From Acidobacteriaceae bacterium (GTDB taxonomy: Bacteria; Acidobacteriota; Terriglobia; Terriglobales; Acidobacteriaceae), in contig DAHUZD010000030.1 in assembly GCA_027306745.1 (NCBI GenBank), positions 1-6,955 on the forward strand: a stretch of DNA of 6,955 nucleotides, in the 5' to 3' direction. Both the position numbers and the translations under genes were made by a program. How positions within the stretch are numbered: the stretch's first letter is position 1; each line of letters opens with the position of its first letter. Positions 1 to 6,291 of this stretch are shown here, piece after piece. Under the pieces are notes generated by a model. That model was given only the letters and a program-made list of their open reading frames with translations. It did no database searches and had not been told where the DNA came from.

Positions 1-96
1 AGCAGATGGATTGGCCGCGAACCAAGCCTGCCACTTATTCGCGGCGAGGTCATTGTCTGCCAGCAGCACGGTCAACGGTATGCCAGATTTTTCCAT
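1..96 (-). CDS. N-terminal fragment of an unidentified protein (runs off left edge)
   Basis: This reading frame starts at ATG 96-94 and is open for 32 codons to the window edge. It begins MEKSGIPLTVLLADND and continues with a Trp/Ala-rich stretch (KWQAWFAANPSA). An AGGA-type ribosome binding site overlaps the purD stop codon about 7 nt upstream. The start follows the full-length purD stop (106-104) by 7 nt in the same direction, so the two genes are probably cotranscribed and perhaps translationally coupled. The opening hydrophobic beta-strand followed by acidic residues (TVLLADND) is faintly reminiscent of an alpha/beta Rossmann-like or receiver fold. Thirty-two residues are not enough to assign a family, and it is not a recognisable PurE, PurN or PurH start. 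Function unknown. Confidence 0.55.
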   Translation of the reverse strand, partial: MEKSGIPLTVLLADNDLAANKWQAWFAANPSA

Positions 97-103
97 TCAG
101 ATC

Positions 104-1381
104 CTAACCTTTCTTTTGCAGAGCGCGGTGTGCGATGTCGCGGCGATAGTAAATGCCGTCGAATTGAATTTTTTTGAGAGCCGTGTAGGCGCGCTCACAG
201 GCGGCTGGGAGCGTCTCGGCGACAGCCGTTACGGCCAGCACACGTCCGCCTGCTGTGACTAGTTCATCTCCCTGGCGATCCGTGCCGGAGTGATAGACCT
301 AGACGCCTGGCAGTGTGGCCGCGGCGGCAAGCCCAGTGATGGGCTTGCCGCTGGCATATTCCCCGGGGTAGCCGCCGGATGCGGCAATGACGCATACGGA
401 GGGCTGCTTCGTCCATTGCAACGCAATCTGATCCAGCCTGCCGTCCACGGCGGCTTCAAATGCTCCCACCAGGTCGCTCTCCAGCCGCGGCAAGACGGCC
501 TGCGTTTCCGGGTCGCCAAAGCGCGCATTGAACTCCAGCACCATGGGGCCACGCGCAGTCATCATCATGCCGCAGTACAAAACGCCGGTGAAGGGAGCGT
601 CTTCTGCGGCCATGCCATCAATCACGGGCTGGGCAACATGGGCAATCAGCCAATCGCGCATGGAGGCATCCAGCAACTCGTCGGTGGAGTAGGCTCCCAT
701 GCCGCCGGTGTTGAGTCCGGTGTCGCCCTCGCCGATGCGTTTATGATCCTGCGCGGCAGCCAGCGGCAGCGTGTGCTGGCCGTCGGCCAAAACCAGGAAG
801 GATGTTTCCTCGCCTTCGAGAAATTCTTCTAACACCACACGCCGCTCTGCCGTGCCCAGCAGGTCGCCGCTAAACATTTTTTCCGCGGTCGCCAATGCTT
901 CATCTTTACTGGCACAGATGACAACGCCCTTGCCCGCAGCCAGGCCATCGGCCTTGACGACGATGGGAGCATGAAAATGTGCAAGCGCCTCCTGCATCTC
1001 TGCCGCAGAGCCGCAAACGGCATAGCGCGCCGTGGGAATGTTATGGCGTTGCATAAATTCCTTGGCGAATGCCTTGCTGCTTTCCAGTTGCGCTGCGCGT
1101 TGCGTGGGACCAAAAACACGCAGGCCGCGCTGCTGCATCGCATCCACCAATCCGAGACTTAGCGGCAGTTCGGGGCCAACAACGGTCAGATCCGGATGCT
1201 CCGATTCCACAACGCGCAGCAGGTCGCTCAGATCATTTTGTCGGACAGGAAGGCAACGGACTTCAGTGGCGATGCCGCCATTGCCCGGGGCGCAAACAAC
1301 CTCGGTGACGCGTGGCGACTTGCGGATGGCCGTTATCAATGCGTGCTCGCGGCCGCCGCCGCCAATGACAAGAACTTTCAT
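104..1381 (-). pseudogene. purD: Phosphoribosylamine-glycine ligase (GAR synthetase), interrupted by an in-frame amber codon
   Basis: PurD catalyses the second step of de novo purine synthesis, the ATP-dependent joining of glycine to 5-phosphoribosylamine in the cytoplasm. The N-terminal domain opens with MKVLVIGGGGREHAL, the family's nucleotide-fold signature. The ATP-grasp domain shows VVKADGLAAGKGVV (about 141-154), LEEFLEGEE (184-192), HKRIGEGDTGLNTGGMGAYS (213-232) and the metal-binding EFNARFGDPETQ (283-294). The C-terminal domain contains SGGYPGEY and then LPGV at 357-360, after which codon 361 is TAG. The same frame continues for 64 codons with [19 protein letters not shown] and [11 protein letters not shown], all typical of the PurD C-terminus, and ends at TAG 106-104. 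The total of 425 codons matches the usual 420-430. Translation stopping at 361 would give a 360-residue protein lacking most of the C-terminal lobe. The start is fixed by the canonical N-terminus; a GGAG lies 11 nt upstream. The gene is divergent from mntH. Confidence 0.93.
299..301 (-). other. Premature in-frame TAG inside purD (codon 361)
   Basis: On the minus strand the codons read CCA GGC GTC TAG GTC TAT CAC. PurD proteins usually have a basic residue here (E. coli has ...GGKVFHAGT), so AAG to TAG by one substitution is the simplest origin. The reading frame on either side is unchanged, so this is a substitution and not a frameshift. No in-frame ATG follows soon after that would restart translation. 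Confidence 0.9.
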
Positions 1382-1416
1382 GTGCGTGTGAACTCCGATC
1401 AGGAAGGTGCAACCTC

Positions 1417-1445
1417 AGGCTAGGAAATGCGGGCAGGGAAGTCAA
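1417..1445 (-). promoter_or_regulatory. Candidate sigma70-type promoter for purD
   Basis: On the minus strand, TTGACT (1445-1440; 5 of 6 matches to the -35 consensus) is followed by a 17-nt spacer and TAGCCT (1422-1417; weak, 3 of 6 at -10). Transcription would start near 1410, giving a leader of about 30 nt that contains the GGAG upstream of the purD start. The strong -35 and ideal spacing support it; the poor -10 limits confidence. Confidence 0.35.
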
Positions 1446-1482
1446 ACAGGACGCCCATCACAAAGAACCTGCATGGCACACC

Positions 1483-1503
1483 GTATACTGGAGCCTCATA
1501 TAC
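1483..1503 (+). promoter_or_regulatory. Candidate mntH promoter/operator: TATACT element within an imperfect inverted repeat
   Basis: Just before the mntH start, GTATA (1483-1487) and TATAC (1499-1503) form an inverted repeat with an 11-nt centre. TATACT at 1484-1489 is a good -10 match, but I see no convincing -35 at the proper distance. Manganese importers are commonly controlled by MntR- or Fur-type repressors that bind such dyads near the promoter. The half-sites here do not match a motif I recognise, so a regulatory role is only an inference. Confidence 0.25.
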
Positions 1504-1505
1504 CG

Positions 1506-2843
1506 ATGAGCCAAACTCCACTTGCGTCGTCAAAGATGAATGGCACTTGGCGCTCGCGCTGGTTGCCCGAGCTGCGTCGCGGCGAGATGTGGAGCTATTT
1601 TGGCCCGGCCTTCGTCGCCAGCATCGCCTACATTGATCCCGGCAACTTCGCCACCAACATACACGGCGGTTCGCAGTTTGGCTACAAGCTGCTCTGGGTG
1701 CTGCTGTGGTCGAATCTAATGGCGATTCTGATTCAATTTCTTTCGGCCAAGCTGGGCATTGCCACCGGGCGCACGTTGCCGCAAAACTGCCGTGACCAGT
1801 TCTCACGAGGCATGACCATCGCGCTTTGGCTTGCGGCGGAAATTTCTGCCGTGGCCACGGATTTAGCGGAGTTTTTAGGTGCGGCACTGGGCTTTTATCT
1901 GCTTTTTGGCGCGCATTGGCTGGCCTTGGGCTGGTCGCAGACCTCGGTGATGATGGCGGCTGCCATGCTCACGACGATTTGCGTTTTCGCCATTCTTGCC
2001 TTGGAACTCTACGGTTTTCGCGCGCTGGAAATCGCCATCATGGGCTTCGTGTTTGTCATTGGCATTTGCTATGCCTTTGAGGTGTTTTTGGTACATGTGG
2101 ACTGGCGCGCCGCTGCTTTCTACACGCTCGTGCCAGCCGTGAACCACAACAGCCTCTACATCGCCGTGGGCATGCTGGGCGCTACGGTGATGCCTCACGT
2201 TGTCTATCTGCATTCAGGCTTGGTGCAGCCGCGTGTGCGCGAAAGCATAGCACGCGAAGAGCAGGACGCCCGCGCGGGAGGGCAGCCGGGGCATCATCGC
2301 CTTCGCCTGTTGCAATTTGAACTGGTCGATGTTTTTGCTGCCATGAATGGTGCCTGGCTCATCAACTCCGCCATGGTAATTATGGCCGCAGCCGCATTCG
2401 TGCGTTTGGGACGGCCTATTTCCAGCATTGAAGATGCGCACCATACGCTGGGGCCACTGCTGGGGCCGTTGTCGGCGCTGGCTTTTGCCGTGGCGCTGCT
2501 TTTTTCCGGCCTGTCGTCGTCCACGGTGGGCACCATGGCCGGCCAGATGATCCTAGAAGGATTTTTGAACGTGAAGTTCAGCGTCTTCCTGCGCAGATTT
2601 CTTACCTTGCTGCCCGCCTTGGCTGTGATTGCTTTTGGTCTGGATCCGTTGAAGGTTTTGATCCTCTCGCAGGTGCTGCTCAGCTTTACCCTGCCGTTCG
2701 CGCTGGTGCCGCTGTTGATACTGACCGGACGTACCAGTCTGATGCAGCAGTTCGTCAACCGCAGTCTGACGAACTGGCTGGGCTGGATCACGGTGGGCGT
2801 CATCGTCACGCTGAACGTGTGGCTGATCGCGCAGGTGCTGTGA
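1506..2843 (+). CDS. mntH: Nramp-family divalent metal (Mn2+/Fe2+) importer
   Basis: This inner-membrane, proton-coupled importer takes up Mn2+ and related transition metals. From the ATG at 1506 the protein is 445 residues, within the usual 410-450. The TM1 metal-site motif DPGN is at 44-47 and the TM6 motif MPH at 229-231 (GATVMPHVVYLHS). The Met of MPH is the ligand that selects transition metals over Ca2+ or Mg2+. Other family blocks are ATDLAEFLGAALGF (117-130, TM3), NGAWLINSAM (281-290, TM7) and FGLDPLKVLILSQVLLSF (377-394, TM10-11). About eleven hydrophobic segments are visible. The TM6-TM7 cytoplasmic loop (about 241-268) is longer and more charged than in E. coli MntH. The frame is open upstream to a GTG at 1407, but those residues are polar and unlike the family. 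A GGAG sits 12 nt before 1506, rather far, and ATG 1536 is a less likely alternative. Metal-dependent repression is likely but not shown. Confidence 0.93.
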   Translation: MSQTPLASSKMNGTWRSRWLPELRRGEMWSYFGPAFVASIAYIDPGNFATNIHGGSQFGYKLLWVLLWSNLMAILIQFLSAKLGIATGRTLPQNCRDQFSRGMTIALWLAAEISAVATDLAEFLGAALGFYLLFGAHWLALGWSQTSVMMAAAMLTTICVFAILALELYGFRALEIAIMGFVFVIGICYAFEVFLVHVDWRAAAFYTLVPAVNHNSLYIAVGMLGATVMPHVVYLHSGLVQPRVRESIAREEQDARAGGQPGHHRLRLLQFELVDVFAAMNGAWLINSAMVIMAAAAFVRLGRPISSIEDAHHTLGPLLGPLSALAFAVALLFSGLSSSTVGTMAGQMILEGFLNVKFSVFLRRFLTLLPALAVIAFGLDPLKVLILSQVLLSFTLPFALVPLLILTGRTSLMQQFVNRSLTNWLGWITVGVIVTLNVWLIAQVL

Positions 2844-2845
2844 GG

Positions 2846-4966
2846 CTACTTGTGCGGCTCCGACAAAACGGCCACACCGTAGTTGGTTAACTCCACGGAA
2901 CTGGCCTCCTCGCCACGCAGCACGTCCCGCATGTGCCGGGGCAGGGCGATGGTCTGCGCTACGCCGGAGAGATTCACCAAGACGAAGACCGTGTGATCGG
3001 CGCCGTAGCGTGCATTGACCTCCACGCCCTTGGGCACGGGGCCAAAGGCGGGTGGAATGTGGCTGATGGCGGTCATCCACTCCGCGGCTTTGGCCATGCC
3101 CGCTTCATCCATCCATGCGCCAATGTAGGTGATGCGGCCTTTGCCCACCTTGCGCGTAATCGCTGCCGGCTCGCCGTCCAGCCAACCATTGCTCTTGCCA
3201 TAGCGTTCTAAAATCTCCGCGCCCGGCTTGGTGATTTGCAGCCGTTCTGCCCACATCTGGCTGGTGTTGGCTCCCCAATCGCCTTCAAGGGGTACGGGAT
3301 GCTCCAGCGCGTAGTAGGCCTCGACGCGTCCGCCCAGCAGATCGGAGAGCGGTCCGGGCTGGCGCTCCGTTTGCAGGGCATTGTCGCTGTCCTTCATGCC
3401 CGCGCGCTGGCCCAGAACCAAGTGCCCGCCCTGTTGCACATACGCGATGAGATTTTTTGCCGCGGCGTCGGAGAGCACATTCAACCCAGGAGCCACAACC
3501 AGCTTGTACTGGCTGAGCGGAGCCGTCGGCTGCACGATGTCCACCGACTGGGCGATGGCGTGCAGCGGGCCATAATAGCTAAGCAACTCTTCCACCGGAT
3601 CGTAGTACTTGTTATGCCGCTGCCAGTTGATGGCCCAGAAGCTGGGATAGGTGTGCAGAATTGCCACCTGGGATTTTGGTGACGTGCCGGTCAGCGCGGG
3701 AGCTGCCTTTTCCATCTCATGGCCGAGCTGCTGCACCTCCACATAGAGAGGCAACGGCGTGCCATCCGCGCCGAGCAGCGTGCCGTGGTATTCCTCCTGC
3801 CCATTGAGCGCACTGCGCCACTGCCAGTAGCCGATGGCGTCCGCCCCATGGCCAATGTTGTGCCAGGCCATGGCGCGTACCTCGCCCTTGTCGAGGTCAT
3901 TGTTGACCGTGTGCCAGTTGACATGGCCGGGCTGTGTTTCCATGATCCAGAAATTTTTGCGTTTGAAGCCGCGCGTCAGGTCGTCGGTTGCGCCGTTGCG
4001 GACGGCGTCCAAATGCCCCATGCCCACGTAGTCATCCCACGCGGCCAGGTCCAAGTCCTGCGTAATGGTGTAGTGGTCGAAGCCGTCAAACCAGCCCATC
4101 AGGTTCGTAGTGATGAACTGGCGCGGATCGGCGTACTGGCGAATTACGTCCAGTTGATTCTTTTGGTAGTTGCGCCAGGTGTCGCTGACAATACGCTTCC
4201 AGCTCAGCAGCAATCCCGGATTGCCGTTACCGCCCACCGTTTCGATCGGAATCTGATTCCAGTTGGAGTAGGTCTGGCTCCAGTAGGCGGTTGTCCAGCG
4301 CGCATTTAAGTTGTCCAACGTCTTGTAATAACCCTTCAACCACTGCTGAAAATCCGCCTTGGTTTGCGCGTCAAAGGAGACAGCAGCGTACTCGTTGTCA
4401 ATCTGCCAGCCGATGACGTAGGGATTGTGGCCAAAGCGCTGCGCCATGCGGCTGGCGATGTCACGCGCCAATTCCCGGTACTTGGGGTTGTCCCAGTTGA
4501 ATTGCTGGCGGTTGCCGTGTTCGGCCTTGCGGCCATCCTCATTGGTGCGCAGCGTCTCCGGGTATTTCTGCGTCAGCCATGCGGGAGGTGCAGCGGTCGG
4601 TGTGCCCAGCACGGTGTAGATGCCGCGCGCACCGGCTTCGTTGATGGCCTTTTCCAACCAGTCGAAGTCGTATTGACCCTCGGATGGCTCCATGCGGCTC
4701 CAGGCGAACTCACCCACACGTACCCAGCGGATGTGCGCCTTTTGCATCAGGTCCAAATCCGTCTCCCAGCGCGATTCCGGCCACTGCTCCGGGTACCAGG
4801 CCGTGCCCAGTCCTAGTGTTGCAGGTGCTGTGGCTGGCGCGGATGCTGGCGCCGCAGCAGGTTTTTGTGCAGCCCTCTGCGCCAGCATCGGCAAGGCAAC
4901 CCCAACAGACGCCGCTGCGCTCACACACAAGAGACGGCACACATTCTTCCAGATGGCGGATGGCAT
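2846..4966 (-). CDS. Exported glycoside hydrolase family 42 beta-galactosidase
   Basis: The 706-residue protein hydrolyses terminal beta-galactosides by a retaining mechanism. Residues 1 to about 30 form a signal peptide (basic NVCRLL, then a hydrophobic Ala/Val core). An Ala/Pro linker (36-50) precedes the catalytic barrel, which opens with LGTAWYPEQWPESRWETD, a hallmark of GH42. The acid/base Glu is E192 in GWQIDNEY and the nucleophile is E343 in WIMETQPGHVNW. A trimerisation/Rossmann-like middle domain follows (about 430-640, including YKLVVAPGLNVLSD and GGHLVLGQR), then a small C-terminal beta domain ending near 706. There is no Cys after the signal peptide, so the Cys zinc cluster of some GH42 enzymes is absent. 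The start is supported by GGGGAG 7 nt upstream. Its stop is 2 nt from the convergent mntH stop. It lies 49 nt downstream of the GlmS-type isomerase gene, probably in one transcript. The real substrate could be a plant or microbial galactan oligosaccharide rather than lactose. Confidence 0.93.
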   Translation of the reverse strand: MPSAIWKNVCRLLCVSAAASVGVALPMLAQRAAQKPAAAPASAPATAPATLGLGTAWYPEQWPESRWETDLDLMQKAHIRWVRVGEFAWSRMEPSEGQYDFDWLEKAINEAGARGIYTVLGTPTAAPPAWLTQKYPETLRTNEDGRKAEHGNRQQFNWDNPKYRELARDIASRMAQRFGHNPYVIGWQIDNEYAAVSFDAQTKADFQQWLKGYYKTLDNLNARWTTAYWSQTYSNWNQIPIETVGGNGNPGLLLSWKRIVSDTWRNYQKNQLDVIRQYADPRQFITTNLMGWFDGFDHYTITQDLDLAAWDDYVGMGHLDAVRNGATDDLTRGFKRKNFWIMETQPGHVNWHTVNNDLDKGEVRAMAWHNIGHGADAIGYWQWRSALNGQEEYHGTLLGADGTPLPLYVEVQQLGHEMEKAAPALTGTSPKSQVAILHTYPSFWAINWQRHNKYYDPVEELLSYYGPLHAIAQSVDIVQPTAPLSQYKLVVAPGLNVLSDAAAKNLIAYVQQGGHLVLGQRAGMKDSDNALQTERQPGPLSDLLGGRVEAYYALEHPVPLEGDWGANTSQMWAERLQITKPGAEILERYGKSNGWLDGEPAAITRKVGKGRITYIGAWMDEAGMAKAAEWMTAISHIPPAFGPVPKGVEVNARYGADHTVFVLVNLSGVAQTIALPRHMRDVLRGEEASSVELTNYGVAVLSEPHK

Positions 4967-5015
4967 TTCGAAACTCCCCGAAATTATTTTTTGGAGCTTT
5001 GGAGCCGGTTGGCCC

Positions 5016-6146
5016 TTACTCCGTCACAACGGCCTTGCTCAAATTGCGCGGACGGTCAACATCATACCCCCGTTGCGTGGCCACCATGTACGAAAAAATC
5101 TGCAAGGGAACCACTTCGCAAATGGGCAGCAGATATTCGCTGGCTGTGGGAACAAAAACGCAGTGGTTGCAGAGGTGGCCGATCTCCGTATCGCCTTCCG
5201 TGGCGATGGCCAGCACGTTACTGCCTTGCTTTTGAATGTCACTGAGCAGTTGCAGTGTGCGCGAGTAGCGGAGCAGGGAATCAGGATCGTTGCGGTCGCA
5301 TGTGGCCAGCACCACCAGCGGCGTGCCATGGCTGACCAGTGCGTTGGGGCCATGCTTCAGCTCGCCAGTGGGATAGCCTTCGGCGTGCACATAGGAGACT
5401 TCCTTCAGCTTCAGTGCGCCCTCGCGTGCAATGGCGTAGTGGATGCCGCGGCCCAGAAAGAGAAACGCCTCATCCTTGGCGTAACTGGCGGCGATGGTGC
5501 GCATCTGTTCCACCCAGGCGGGAATGTTGTTTTGCAGCAGCGCCGGTATGCGCTCAATCTGTTCGATGTGCTCCTCAGCCACGGCTGCGGTCATGCGGCC
5601 CCGCATACGGCCTGCGTAAATCGCCAGCAAATAGAGCATGGTCAACTGCGTGGTAAAGCTCTTGGTGGCCGGAATGGCCGCCTCCACGCCAGCACGGGTC
5701 ACCAGCGCGGCGCTGGCCTCGCGCGTCATGCGGGAACCGGCCACGTTGGCGATGGAGATCGTATCCAGCCCGCGTGAGATGCCCTCGCGCAGCGCGGCGA
5801 GTGTGTCGGCTGTCTCGCCGGATTGTGAGATCACAATCACCGCCGGGTTGTGCAGCGTGTGCGTGGAGCGGTAGCAGTACTCGCTGGCATACTCTACGTC
5901 CACGGCGATACCGGACAGGTCTTCAATCAGGATTTCCCCGGCCAAACCCGCATGGCGGCTAGAGCCGCTGGCTGCCACCACGATGCGCTCATGGCCCTGC
6001 AGCGCGCGATGCACGGCCTGCCAGGCTTCGGCGTCAAACTTTCCACCGGGGGCATAGGCCTGCAGCGTGGCGGCAATGGATTCCGGCTGCTCGTAAATCT
6101 CGCGCAGCATGGCGTGGGCAAATGCGGTGGAACTCTCCGTGGGCAA
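5016..6146 (-). CDS. Stand-alone GlmS-type isomerase/deaminase (double SIS domain, no glutaminase domain)
   Basis: This matches the isomerase half of glucosamine-6-phosphate synthase. From a TTG start at 6146 it is 376 residues, against about 609 for full GlmS; the Cys1 glutaminase domain is missing. It opens near the GlmS interdomain sequence (MLREIYEQPESI, 13-24). SIS domain 1 contains SGSS (60-63) and SQSGETADT (107-115); SIS domain 2 contains EGALKLKEVSYVHAE and GELKHGP. Residues equivalent to E. coli GlmS Lys485, Glu488, His504 and Lys603 are present as K246, E249, H265 and K371 (C-terminus DVDRPRNLSKAVVTE). Without a glutaminase it cannot take ammonia from glutamine. The most likely role is therefore a NagB-II-like glucosamine-6-phosphate deaminase or a related amino-sugar-phosphate isomerase; AgaS- or FrlB-like roles are possible. 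The frame extends upstream to ATG 6203 and GTG 6236, but the TTG has an AGGAG 6 nt before it and fits the family N-terminus. A weak promoter (TTGCGG 6191-6186, 17 nt, CACAAT) lies just upstream. GH42 follows 49 nt downstream. Confidence 0.85.
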   Translation of the reverse strand: MPTESSTAFAHAMLREIYEQPESIAATLQAYAPGGKFDAEAWQAVHRALQGHERIVVAASGSSRHAGLAGEILIEDLSGIAVDVEYASEYCYRSTHTLHNPAVIVISQSGETADTLAALREGISRGLDTISIANVAGSRMTREASAALVTRAGVEAAIPATKSFTTQLTMLYLLAIYAGRMRGRMTAAVAEEHIEQIERIPALLQNNIPAWVEQMRTIAASYAKDEAFLFLGRGIHYAIAREGALKLKEVSYVHAEGYPTGELKHGPNALVSHGTPLVVLATCDRNDPDSLLRYSRTLQLLSDIQKQGSNVLAIATEGDTEIGHLCNHCVFVPTASEYLLPICEVVPLQIFSYMVATQRGYDVDRPRNLSKAVVTE

Positions 6147-6152
6147 GGCAAT

Positions 6153-6157
6153 CTCCT
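6153..6157 (-). promoter_or_regulatory. AGGAG ribosome binding site favouring the TTG start of the isomerase
   Basis: AGGAG on the minus strand ends 6 nt before TTG 6146-6144, which is ideal spacing. The alternative starts at 6203 (ATG) and 6236 (GTG) have no comparable site. This decides my start choice. The ATG at 6203 cannot be excluded because TTG is a rarer initiator. Confidence 0.5.
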
Positions 6158-6229
6158 GCGAAATTGTGGGTAGGGTGGTACGAATCCGCAAAACTGCGTT
6201 CATTATTCCATAGCCATCGTAGTTTTCGC

Positions 6230-6259
6230 TGGGCACCGGGAACGTTCCCAGAGTAGAAT
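6230..6259 (+). promoter_or_regulatory. Candidate promoter for the small exported protein gene
   Basis: TGGGCA (6230-6235; 4 of 6 matches to the -35) and TAGAAT (6254-6259; 5 of 6 to the -10) are separated by 18 nt. The transcript would start near 6266, giving a leader of about 26 nt that carries the GAGGTGG ribosome binding site. The spacer holds the palindrome described separately. Confidence 0.4.
6238..6249. promoter_or_regulatory. Perfect 12-bp palindrome GGGAACGTTCCC, possible operator
   Basis: GGGAAC followed directly by its reverse complement GTTCCC lies in the divergent intergenic region, between the candidate -35 and -10 of the plus-strand gene. It is about 90 nt upstream of the preferred isomerase start. 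A dimeric repressor bound there would block the plus-strand promoter and could also affect the divergent one. I do not recognise the motif as that of a specific regulator. It lies inside the isomerase frame only if the unlikely GTG 6236 start were extended further upstream, so it is effectively noncoding. Confidence 0.4.
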
Positions 6260-6281
6260 GGCTGCGTAGAAATCTCTAATC

Positions 6282-6288
6282 GAGGTGG
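6282..6288 (+). promoter_or_regulatory. GAGGTGG ribosome binding site that favours the second of two tandem ATGs
   Basis: The site is followed immediately by ATGATG. From its GAGG core (6282-6285) the first ATG (6289) is only 3 nt away, too close for efficient initiation. The second (6292) is 6 nt away and yields the signal-peptide start MKKLTKW. Confidence 0.5.
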
Positions 6289-6291
6289 ATG

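Noticed and set aside
299..301. Pyrrolysine or other programmed amber recoding in purD
   Set aside because: No known PurD uses it, the site is a variable basic position and not catalytic, and TAG serves as an ordinary stop for GH42 and for full-length purD here.
290..832. 180-codon plus-strand open frame opposite purD
   Set aside because: It is antisense to conserved PurD ATP-grasp and C-terminal coding sequence, with no recognisable domain or ribosome site.
1407..1505. 33-residue N-terminal extension of MntH from GTG 1407
   Set aside because: The residues are polar and unlike Nramp N-termini, and the segment contains the purD promoter candidate and the mntH -10 candidate.
3719..4309. 196-codon plus-strand frame opposite GH42
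   Set aside because: It mirrors the conserved catalytic barrel on the other strand; no family resemblance.
4817..4861. Tandem repeat in the GH42 linker region
   Set aside because: It only encodes the low-complexity Ala/Pro linker; the DNA copies are irregular and not a true tandem array.
4967..5015. Possible intrinsic terminator between the isomerase and GH42
   Set aside because: The GGAGC repeats here are direct, not inverted, and the T/A-rich run has no stable stem before it.
4692..5777. 361-codon open frame on the plus strand spanning the start of GH42 and most of the isomerase
   Set aside because: It is antisense to two clearly homologous genes, crosses their intergenic gap, and its product (His-, Gly- and Gln-rich) resembles no family; it is a high-GC shadow frame.
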